The notes under the pieces were generated by a model that made no database searches, was not told the DNA's origin, and saw only the letters and a program-made list of their open reading frames with translations. A program made the translations under genes and the position numbers. Positions 1-6,847 of a DNA stretch of 7,887 nucleotides are shown piece by piece. Source of the DNA: JAVHQB01 sp049299915 (GTDB lineage Bacteria > Patescibacteriota > Minisyncoccia > UBA6257 > JAVHQB01); assembly GCA_049299915.1 (NCBI GenBank), contig JBAQYG010000009.1, forward strand, positions 1-7,887, written 5' to 3'. Numbering within the stretch: position 1 is the stretch's first letter; the number at the start of each line of letters is the position of its first letter.

Positions 1-1640
1 GTATCGGATTAGTCAAAATGGATATCTTGGGTCTTAAAAATCTCACAGTCATTAAAAATACTTTGAGAATTATAAGAAAGATATCTGGAGAAGAAAATGA
101 ACTCAAGTTAGACGGTTTAGGCTTTGAGGATAAAGAAGTTTATAAGCAGCTTTCTGCCGGTGAGACAGTTGGTGTTTTTCAATTAGAATCCACAGGCATG
201 AGGCGATTTTTGAAAGAGCTCAAGCCAACACGATTTGAAGATATTATTGCTATGGTAGCACTCTTTAGACCGGGTCCAATGCAATTTTTACCAGAATATA
301 TTGATAGAAAGAATGGGCGAATAAAATTTAACTATATGATGCCAGAGTTAGAGCCCATACTTAAGGATACTTATGGCATTATGGTTTACCAGGAGCAGTT
401 GATGAGAATTGCTAGAGATGTTTCTGGTTTTTCACTTGGAGAAGCAGATATTTTACGTAAAGCCGTAGGGAAGAAAAATGCTGAATTATTGTCTAAGCAA
501 AAAATTAAATTCATTGAGGGCGGCATAAAGATGGGGCACAAGGATAAAGAATTGACCAAACTTTGGGAATGGATTCAACCTTTTGCTCAATACGGATTTA
601 ATAAGAGTCATGCTGCTTCTTACGCCAGAATTGCATACCAAACTGCTTACTTAAAGACTCGTTATCCGAGTGCTTTCTTAGCAGCCCTTTTAACCTCAGA
701 CTATGGGGATTTAGATAGAATTGCTATTGAAATTAATGAGTGTGAACGCTTAAAAATAAAAGTATTACCGCCTAGCGTTAATCACTCTTTTGTAGAATTT
801 GGTGTAGATAAAGATAGTGGAGATATTCGTTTCAGTTTGGCAGCCATTAAAAATGTTGGCAGTATGGTGGCCGAAGCCGTTACCGAAGAAAGAAAACAGA
901 ATGGTCCCTACAAGAATTTGGCTGATTTTCTTACTCGGCTTGATAAACATTATTTAAACCGTAAGACATTAGAAAGCTTGATAAAAGCCGGTGCTATGGA
1001 TGATTTTGGAGACAGGAATTCTATGTCTGATAATTTAGATAAAATTATTGAAGCAGTGAATGATTTGCATGTTGATAAGAATAATTGTCAAATGGATTTG
1101 TTCAACGATGATAGTGATGGACCAGTAATTCCTAAAACTCAAAATCTTAAATTCCTAGATTCATTGCCCAATGGAAATTTAAATGAAGAACAAGGGGATC
1201 GTGACGGACAAGAACATGGTCCAATAGCTTTGAAAACAAAACCAAATTTAATGATTAGGCTTTCATGGGAAAAAGATTACCTAGGGCTATATTTAAGCGA
1301 TCACCCTCTTCGACAATTTCAGGGAGTACTGGCAAAAATTAGTCAGTCCATTTGTAACTGTAAGGAAAAGCCCATTGGAAGTAGAGTGAAGATAGGCGGA
1401 ATGATTATTAGTGTTAAGCAGATTCTTACTAAAAAAGGCGAGCCCATGGCTTTTGCCGTTTTAACCGACGCTACTTTCGACAAGATAGAAATAGTTGTTT
1501 ACCCTCGCGTTTTACTAAGTAGCGTCTCTATTATCGCTAAAGACAAAGTGGTTATAATAGACGGTAAATTAACCGAAAGAGAAGGGAATAAACAAATAGT
1601 TTGTGAAAATATAGAAGAGCTGACTTCTGTTGACAACTAA
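1..1640 (+). CDS. dnaE: DNA polymerase III alpha subunit, C-terminal part (5' end outside window)
   Basis: This is the catalytic subunit of the bacterial replicase, which extends DNA at the fork. The reading frame is open from the window edge (first whole codon at position 3), so the ATG at 18 is internal and the PHP domain and early palm lie upstream. The opening residues GLVKMDILGL match the palm strand that I recall as carrying the third catalytic aspartate (Asp codon 21-23). Finger motifs follow: GVFQLESTGMR near 170-205, FRPGPMQFLPEYI near 264-302, and NKSHAASYARIAYQTAYLK near 597-655. A helix-hairpin-helix-like stretch (FSLAAIKNVG) begins near 831. QMDLF at 1089-1103 fits the internal beta-clamp-binding consensus (QADMF in E. 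coli). A variable acidic linker and the conserved WEKDYLGLYLSDHPL come next, then an OB fold (about 1380-1625). The protein stops just after the OB fold, so the C-terminal tau-binding domain of E. coli DnaE is absent, as in many other bacteria. No frameshift was seen. Confidence 0.97.
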   Translation, partial: IGLVKMDILGLKNLTVIKNTLRIIRKISGEENELKLDGLGFEDKEVYKQLSAGETVGVFQLESTGMRRFLKELKPTRFEDIIAMVALFRPGPMQFLPEYIDRKNGRIKFNYMMPELEPILKDTYGIMVYQEQLMRIARDVSGFSLGEADILRKAVGKKNAELLSKQKIKFIEGGIKMGHKDKELTKLWEWIQPFAQYGFNKSHAASYARIAYQTAYLKTRYPSAFLAALLTSDYGDLDRIAIEINECERLKIKVLPPSVNHSFVEFGVDKDSGDIRFSLAAIKNVGSMVAEAVTEERKQNGPYKNLADFLTRLDKHYLNRKTLESLIKAGAMDDFGDRNSMSDNLDKIIEAVNDLHVDKNNCQMDLFNDDSDGPVIPKTQNLKFLDSLPNGNLNEEQGDRDGQEHGPIALKTKPNLMIRLSWEKDYLGLYLSDHPLRQFQGVLAKISQSICNCKEKPIGSRVKIGGMIISVKQILTKKGEPMAFAVLTDATFDKIEIVVYPRVLLSSVSIIAKDKVVIIDGKLTEREGNKQIVCENIEELTSVDN

Positions 1641-1670
1641 TAGTAGATCAAGTAAAATCTACTAATTTTT
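1641..1670 (+). terminator. Probable Rho-independent terminator after dnaE
   Basis: A perfect 8-bp stem (TAGTAGAT at 1641-1648 with ATCTACTA at 1657-1664) encloses an 8-nt loop and is followed by ATTTTT. It begins at the base after the dnaE stop codon. The stem is AT-rich, so termination may be incomplete and some transcription could continue into thrS. Confidence 0.6.
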
Positions 1671-1686
1671 ATCCAACCTTCACCTT

Positions 1687-1721
1687 ATTACAAATTGATT
1701 GATTTCATAAGATGTAATGGG
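1687..1721 (+). other. Inverted repeat in the thrS leader
   Basis: ATTACA (1687-1692) pairs with TGTAAT (1713-1718). The pairing extends outward by two G-U pairs and one C-G pair, to 1684 on the left and 1721 on the right, around a 20-nt AT-rich loop containing a repeated ATTG. It lies 26 bp before the thrS start codon. It could be an operator or a leader hairpin. The pairing is weak and may be chance in AT-rich DNA. No convincing -35/-10 pair was found in 1671-1747. Confidence 0.25.
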
Positions 1722-1747
1722 TTTTATAACTTTTAAATCTTGAAAAT

Positions 1748-3574
1748 ATGAAACAAAAAAGAGACATAGCCATTAAAAAAAATCAGTCCGAAGATGATTT
1801 AGAAATTACTAGGCATTCCTTGGCTCACATAATGGCTTTGGCCGCCACTAGATTATACGGCAAGGTTAAATTTGGTGTGGGACCCACAGTTGAGAATGGC
1901 TTCTATTATGATATGGGACTTAAGAAGCAATTATCTTTAGAGGATTTAACTGCGTTAGAAGCGGAAATGAAAAAGATTATAGCCGAAGACATTCCTTTTA
2001 AAAAGAAAAATGTAAGCTTGGTAGAGGCAACTAAGTTATTTAAAAAGTTAGAACAACCTTTTAAACTGAATTTATTAGCTGATTTAAAAAAATACGGCAC
2101 AACTAATAGCGAAGAAATTTTAGCTATTAAACAAAAGACAAAAAAGTCTCTCAAAGCACCTACTACAGTTTCCCTCTATCAATTAGATAATTTTATTGAT
2201 CTTTGTCGTGGACCCCATTTACAATCAACAGGGAAAGCACCCACTTCTTTCAAACTAATGAAAGTATCTGGTGCATATTGGCGTGGAGACGAAAAGGAAT
2301 CCATGCTAACGAGAATTTATGGAGTATCTTTTAAGAACAAAAAAGAATTAGATGATTATCTAAATTTATTAGCCGAAGCAGAAAAAAGAGATCATCGAAA
2401 ATTAGGGAGAGAATTAGAACTTTTTGTTTTTGACGAAACAGCTCCTGGTATGCCTTATTGGTTACCCAAAGGATTAATCATTTACAATACTTTATTAGAT
2501 TTTTGGAGGAAAGAACACGTTAAACGTGGCTATCAAGAAATTAAGTCTCCGCTCATTAACAAAAGGTCTCTATACGAAACCTCTGGACACTGGGATCATT
2601 ACAGAGAGAATATGTTTATTTCTGAAACTGAAGAAGGGGAAACTTACTGTTTGAAACCCATGAATTGTCCTAATGCCATGGTTGTTTTCAGAATGCATCC
2701 AAGAAGCTATAAAGAACTTCCTCTGCGATTGTCTGACTGTGATACTCTTCATCGTTTTGAAAAATCGGGTACTCTTAACGGATTATTACGAGCGAGGGAA
2801 TTCTCTCAAGATGATGCCCACCTTTTTGTGGCCGAAGATCAAATCGAAAGTGAATATAAGAATCTGTTTGAAATAGTAGAAAGATTTTATTCTATTTTCA
2901 AACTCAACTACTCTTTTCGTCTAGGTACTCGACCAGAAAATTTTATGGGAGATATAAAAACCTGGGATAAAGCCGAAAGCACACTTACTCATCTTTTGAA
3001 AGCTAGCGGTAAAACCTACACGGTTAAAAATGGAGACGGTGCTTTTTATGGCCCTAAAATAGACATCTTAATGAAGGATTCCTTGGGTCGTGAGTGGCAA
3101 ATGGGAACCATGCAATTAGATTTCCAATTACCACGTAATTTTAATTTAAAATATACTGATAATAAAGGTAAAGAACAAACACCAGTAGTTATTCATAGAT
3201 TAATTTATGGTTCCTTGGAACGTTTTATAGGTATCCTTACCGAGAACTATGCAGGAGCATTTCACCTCTGGATATCTCCTATCCAAGTGATCATTGTTCC
3301 AATAAGTGAGAAACAGTCGGATTGGGCAGATGAGGTAAAGCATAGCCTAGAAGACATAGGTGTTAGAGTCTCAGGACTGGAGGCCAATGAGCCATTAGGG
3401 GCCAGAGTGAGGCAGGCAGAAGGGCTTAAGATTCCTTATATCTTGATAATAGGAGACAAGGAAAAACAAGCTAAAACAGTGGCCGTTAGACAAAGAGGGA
3501 AAGGTGAGGCCGGGGTCTTGCCTTTAGAAGAGTTTTTAGCTAAGATTAAGACCGAAATCCAAAATAAGGCTTAA
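1748..3574 (+). CDS. thrS: Threonine--tRNA ligase lacking the TGS domain
   Basis: Class II synthetase that activates threonine with ATP and charges tRNA-Thr in the cytoplasm. It has 608 residues against 642 in E. coli. The missing part is the N-terminal TGS (N1) domain: the editing motif HSLAH is already at residues 23-27 (E. coli 73-77), and an in-frame TAA at 1727-1729 rules out a longer start. The editing domain is otherwise complete, with CRGPH containing Cys153 and His157 (E. coli Cys182/His186). A Lys-rich insertion of about 20 residues lies between these motifs, around residues 115-140. In the catalytic core, motif 2 (HRFEKSG...RAREFSQDDAH) is present and the zinc ligands Cys307, His358 and His483 have nearly the same spacing as in E. 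coli (334, 385, 511). Motif 3 is HRLIYGSLERF. The anticodon-binding domain runs from about 500 to 608. No Shine-Dalgarno is seen before the ATG. It is probably co-transcribed with the next gene, 29 bp downstream. Confidence 0.98.
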   Translation: MKQKRDIAIKKNQSEDDLEITRHSLAHIMALAATRLYGKVKFGVGPTVENGFYYDMGLKKQLSLEDLTALEAEMKKIIAEDIPFKKKNVSLVEATKLFKKLEQPFKLNLLADLKKYGTTNSEEILAIKQKTKKSLKAPTTVSLYQLDNFIDLCRGPHLQSTGKAPTSFKLMKVSGAYWRGDEKESMLTRIYGVSFKNKKELDDYLNLLAEAEKRDHRKLGRELELFVFDETAPGMPYWLPKGLIIYNTLLDFWRKEHVKRGYQEIKSPLINKRSLYETSGHWDHYRENMFISETEEGETYCLKPMNCPNAMVVFRMHPRSYKELPLRLSDCDTLHRFEKSGTLNGLLRAREFSQDDAHLFVAEDQIESEYKNLFEIVERFYSIFKLNYSFRLGTRPENFMGDIKTWDKAESTLTHLLKASGKTYTVKNGDGAFYGPKIDILMKDSLGREWQMGTMQLDFQLPRNFNLKYTDNKGKEQTPVVIHRLIYGSLERFIGILTENYAGAFHLWISPIQVIIVPISEKQSDWADEVKHSLEDIGVRVSGLEANEPLGARVRQAEGLKIPYILIIGDKEKQAKTVAVRQRGKGEAGVLPLEEFLAKIKTEIQNKA

Positions 3575-3578
3575 AACC

Positions 3579-3592
3579 CCTTAAAATAAGGA
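3579..3592 (+). promoter_or_regulatory. Possible ribosome binding site inside a small hairpin
   Basis: AAGGA at 3588-3592 is the clearest Shine-Dalgarno-like sequence in the window, 11 nt before the ATG at 3604, which is a rather long spacing. It forms the 3' arm of a 5-bp hairpin (CCTTA 3579-3583, TAAGG 3587-3591, 3-nt loop) that could partly mask it. The hairpin is weak and its effect is speculative. Confidence 0.35.
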
Positions 3593-3603
3593 CTTCTATA
3601 TAT

Positions 3604-4311
3604 ATGAAACAAAGCAAGTATCTCAAGGGGGTATTAATACTATTAACACTCCTTCTCGGTTTTGTGGGTGGACATGCTTGGGCTAGTGAAGCCTTAGCTG
3701 ATAAAATAACAAAATATTTGGGAATAGCTGAACAGAATATCTTAGCTGATAGTCCTTTTTATGCGTCCAAAAATTTATCTCGTAGGTTAGATAGGGCTTT
3801 TACTTTTAATACCGGAGATAGAACTATAGTAGATTCTAATAAGTTGAACGAAATTACTAGAGAATTAGCCGATGTCTATCTTAGCGACGGCAGTCAGGGT
3901 TTAACAAATAAAACTATTGAGATTTATTCAAGTTGGTCTGAATATTTAGCCGGGGATTTCTCTAGAATTAATGTTAATTCTGAAGTGTCCAATACCATAG
4001 TTTCTAACATAATTAGTCAAAGTTTAAAACAGATTGTAGTTATCAATGAACTGGAAAAAGAGGGAATGGATCCTTTAGTAGCAGAAATAGTGAGAACGGC
4101 TATGGTTAAGAATTTAACTATTTCCCTAGATGCTTTAGGTGATACCAAATGGTCAGCCATCACTCTAGATAGTGCTACTAAATTAATAGACACTATAACC
4201 AAAAAGGATATCTTAGATGCTTTAGATAAGATTGTGCTTACCTCCAAAGAAGCTACTTTGAGAAATCTCCTTAAAGGGGTTATTATTAATCTGGCTGGTT
4301 TAAATTTTTAA
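3604..4311 (+). CDS. Secreted protein of unknown function, DUF5667-like N-terminal segment
   Basis: A 235-residue protein I cannot assign to a function. It begins with a textbook Sec signal peptide: Lys2, Lys5 and Lys8, a hydrophobic core around residues 9-22, and an AWA site predicting cleavage after residue 27. It contains no cysteine, so it is not a lipoprotein, and there is no second membrane segment. It should therefore be released outside the cytoplasmic membrane unless held by a partner. Residues about 49-90 (SPFYASKNLSRRLDRAFTF... followed by ELADVY) resemble, from memory, the DUF5667 pattern SPLYxxKRxxERxxLAxTF...LAERR, a family found in secreted proteins of candidate-phylum bacteria. 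The remainder looks mostly helical, with many Ile, Leu and Lys residues. It follows thrS by 29 bp, has an AAGGA upstream, and its transcript ends at the terminator at 4335-4358. It has no evident link to tRNA charging; the shared operon may only reflect genome compaction. Confidence 0.88.
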   Translation: MKQSKYLKGVLILLTLLLGFVGGHAWASEALADKITKYLGIAEQNILADSPFYASKNLSRRLDRAFTFNTGDRTIVDSNKLNEITRELADVYLSDGSQGLTNKTIEIYSSWSEYLAGDFSRINVNSEVSNTIVSNIISQSLKQIVVINELEKEGMDPLVAEIVRTAMVKNLTISLDALGDTKWSAITLDSATKLIDTITKKDILDALDKIVLTSKEATLRNLLKGVIINLAGLNF

Positions 4312-4334
4312 AAGCGTTTGAGTAATACATTTAT

Positions 4335-4358
4335 AAACCGGCCCAAAGCTGGTTTTTT
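4335..4358 (+). terminator. Rho-independent terminator after the thrS unit
   Basis: The stem AAACCGGC (4335-4342) pairs with GCTGGTTT (4348-4355) around the 5-nt loop CCAAA, with one G-U pair, and runs into a T6 tract (4353-4358). It is GC-rich for this genome. It ends 26 bp before the leuS start codon, leaving little space for a separate leuS promoter. Confidence 0.88.
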
Positions 4359-4376
4359 GTTTCCTAATTTTATTTT

Positions 4377-4382
4377 TATACT
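4377..4382 (+). promoter_or_regulatory. Possible leuS -10 element
   Basis: TATACT matches five of six bases of the -10 consensus but ends only 2 nt before the leuS ATG. A start site at the usual distance would fall inside the start region, and the matching -35 would lie within the terminator T tract. It could drive a nearly leaderless transcript, or it may be chance in AT-rich DNA. Confidence 0.2.
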
Positions 4383-4384
4383 TT

Positions 4385-6847
4385 ATGAAAAATGACCAAG
4401 GCTACGAACATTCTAAGATAGAAAAAAAATGGCAAACGACTTGGGCTAAAAGTAAGTTCAAGAATTGGCAAGCCAAAGATTTCTCTTCTAAAAAACCAAT
4501 GTTTGTTTTGGATATGTTTCCCTATCCTTCGGGAGACGGTCTTCATGTTGGTCACGTTGAAGGATACACTGCCTCAGATATCTTGAGTCGTTATTTTAGG
4601 GCCCAGGGTTACAACGTAATTCATCCTATGGGATGGGATGCTTTTGGATTACCGGCAGAAAATTATGCTATTAAAAATAAAGTTAACCCAGCTATATCTA
4701 CCAAGAAAAACATAGAGCATTTTAAGAAACAAATGCAGATGATGGGACTGAGCTATGATTGGACCAGAGAAATTAATACTACTGATCCTAATTATTATAA
4801 ATGGACTCAGTGGATATTTCTAGAACTCTATAAGCATGGTTTAGCTTATGAAGCCGAAATGCCGGTGAATTGGTGCCCTAAATGTAAAACCGTTTTAGCC
4901 GATGAAGAAGTTAAGGAAAATTGTTGTGATCGTTGCGGTGCTCTGGTAGAACATAAAAACATCAGACAATGGATGCTGCGGATTACGGCTTATGCTGATA
5001 GGCTTTTAAATGATTTACCCTTACTCAATTGGCCAGAGAAAATTAAAATCATGCAAACCAATTGGATCGGTCGTAGTGAAGGGGCCGAACTTGATTTTAA
5101 AGTAGAGAATACCGAATTAGCTATCAAAGTGTTTACCACTAGAATAGATACTATCTATGGTGCTACTTATTTAGTTTTATCACCAGAGCATCCAATCATT
5201 AATCAAATTGTCTCGGCAGAATATAAGAGAGCTGTGTTAATTTATCAGGATAAAGCCCGAGCCAAATCAGACATGGAAAGACAGGGGAATACTGCTTTGA
5301 AAACAGGAGTTTTTACAGGAGCCTATGCCATTAATCCTAGTAATAAAAAATTAATTCCTATTTGGGTAGCTGATTATATTTTAATGTCTTATGGCACGGG
5401 GGCAGTCATGGGAGTACCTGCCCATGATGAAAGAGATTGGCAGTTTGCCAAACAATTTAATTTACCCATAGTGCAGGTTATTTCTAAAGATGGTCAGAGC
5501 GAAGAACCTCTTAAAAATCCTTTAACCGCTTCTGGGGTTTTAATTAATTCAGGTATCTTTAATAATCTATCTACCGATATAGCTCAAGAAAAAATTAGAA
5601 CCTATCTTGCCGGTAAAAAAGTTGTTCATTATAAATTAAGAGATTGGGTATTTGCTAGACAGCGTTACTGGGGAGAACCAATCCCACTGGTTAAATGTCC
5701 TATTTGTGGAGTGCAGCCTTTATCGATTAAAGATTTGCCCCTTAAATTACCAAAGGTAAAACATTATGAACCAACAGGTACGGGTGAATCGCCTCTCGCT
5801 AAAATAGATTCATGGGTAAATACCACCTGTCCTAAATGTGGTGGTCCGGCAAAAAGAGAAACTAATACCATGCCCCAATGGGCTGGTTCCTGTTGGTATT
5901 ATTTACGCTATTTAGATCCTAAAAATAACAAACAATTAGTAAATTCTAAAATAGAAAAATATTGGTTAGCTAATAAAAAATCAGAGAATTTTGGAGTTCA
6001 TCTTTATATCGGAGGAGTAGAGCATGCCGTATTACATTTGCTCTACTCACGATTCTGGCATAAATTCCTTTTTGATTTAGGATTGGTAACCAACAAAGAA
6101 CCCTTCTATAAACTGATTAACCAGGGAATGATTCTAGGTAGTGGTCATGAAAAAATGTCTAAATCAAAAGGGAATGTAGTCAATCCAGATGAGGTGGTGC
6201 AAAAATACGGAGCCGATGCCCTAAGAATCTATGAAATGTTTATGGGACCGCTTCAAGATAGTAAACCTTGGAGTACGGATGGCGTAATTGGCATAACCAG
6301 ATTTTTAGATAAAGTATGGCAAGTGGCTGAAAATATCGAAAAACCGAAAAAGAAAGGAGATATCATTGGAAAAGAGGAAAAGAATAAACTCGATAAATTG
6401 AGAGAAGAAACTATTAAGAAAGTAACTAATGATATAGAAGGCTATAGATTCAACACGGCTATAAGCACTCTCATGATCTATACCAATGCTCTTTTAGAGC
6501 ACGGGTCTTTAGACAAAAGCTATTTAGTAATTCTTATTAAATTATTAAATCCTTTTGCTCCTCATATTACAGAAGAGATTTGGCAAAGATTCCTTAAGAA
6601 AAAGAAACCTTTAGAATTAGAACCTTGGCCAAAATGGGATGACAAAAAAATAATTCAAAAAGTAGCTATCATAGCTGTTCAAATCAATGGAAAATTTAGG
6701 GGTAATCTAGAAGCAAAAATTGGTGTTAATCAAGAAGAAGCCCTAACTTTGGCCCAAAATTCTGAGATACTTTCTAAATACTTAGAAGGCCAAAATATAA
6801 AAAGGATTGTTTATATTCAAGACAAATTACTTAATCTAGTTATTTAA
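4385..6847 (+). CDS. leuS: Leucine--tRNA ligase
   Basis: Class I synthetase that charges tRNA-Leu in the cytoplasm and edits mischarged products. At 820 residues it is somewhat shorter than E. coli LeuRS (860). The HIGH motif is HVGH at 54-57 and the KMSKS loop is at 590-594. The zinc knuckle CPKC (164-167) plus CCDRC (180-184) follows the first catalytic half. The CP1 editing domain keeps the threonine-rich loop TTRIDT (251-256; the Pro usually following Arg is Ile here) and HDERD with Asp351, equivalent to the editing aspartate Asp345 of E. coli. A second Cys cluster (CPICG, then CPKCGG) precedes the NTMPQWAGSCWYYLRY segment typical of bacterial LeuRS. The helical anticodon-binding domain covers roughly 640-760, and the small C-terminal domain (INGKFRG onward) ends the protein. 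No Shine-Dalgarno is visible before the ATG. The last 12 bp overlap the end of the convergent minus-strand gene. Confidence 0.98.
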   Translation: MKNDQGYEHSKIEKKWQTTWAKSKFKNWQAKDFSSKKPMFVLDMFPYPSGDGLHVGHVEGYTASDILSRYFRAQGYNVIHPMGWDAFGLPAENYAIKNKVNPAISTKKNIEHFKKQMQMMGLSYDWTREINTTDPNYYKWTQWIFLELYKHGLAYEAEMPVNWCPKCKTVLADEEVKENCCDRCGALVEHKNIRQWMLRITAYADRLLNDLPLLNWPEKIKIMQTNWIGRSEGAELDFKVENTELAIKVFTTRIDTIYGATYLVLSPEHPIINQIVSAEYKRAVLIYQDKARAKSDMERQGNTALKTGVFTGAYAINPSNKKLIPIWVADYILMSYGTGAVMGVPAHDERDWQFAKQFNLPIVQVISKDGQSEEPLKNPLTASGVLINSGIFNNLSTDIAQEKIRTYLAGKKVVHYKLRDWVFARQRYWGEPIPLVKCPICGVQPLSIKDLPLKLPKVKHYEPTGTGESPLAKIDSWVNTTCPKCGGPAKRETNTMPQWAGSCWYYLRYLDPKNNKQLVNSKIEKYWLANKKSENFGVHLYIGGVEHAVLHLLYSRFWHKFLFDLGLVTNKEPFYKLINQGMILGSGHEKMSKSKGNVVNPDEVVQKYGADALRIYEMFMGPLQDSKPWSTDGVIGITRFLDKVWQVAENIEKPKKKGDIIGKEEKNKLDKLREETIKKVTNDIEGYRFNTAISTLMIYTNALLEHGSLDKSYLVILIKLLNPFAPHITEEIWQRFLKKKKPLELEPWPKWDDKKIIQKVAIIAVQINGKFRGNLEAKIGVNQEEALTLAQNSEILSKYLEGQNIKRIVYIQDKLLNLVI

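Noticed and set aside
18..20. ATG at 18 as the true start of a 540-residue protein
   Set aside because: The frame is open to the window edge, and the upstream codons (IGLVK) continue the conserved DnaE palm motif.
765..950. Minus-strand frame inside dnaE, and similar ones inside thrS (1906-2154) and the 3604 gene (4017-4247)
   Set aside because: These are antisense shadows of well-supported genes, without start signals or a recognisable product.
1687..1721. ThrRS autoregulatory operator mimicking the tRNA-Thr anticodon arm
   Set aside because: The loop lacks a CGT or other threonine-anticodon-like triplet, and the stem is weak and AT-rich. No T-box signature is present either.
2570..2876. 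Small frames on both strands inside thrS (60 and 67 residues)
   Set aside because: They overlap the highly conserved ThrRS catalytic core in other frames and show no independent features.
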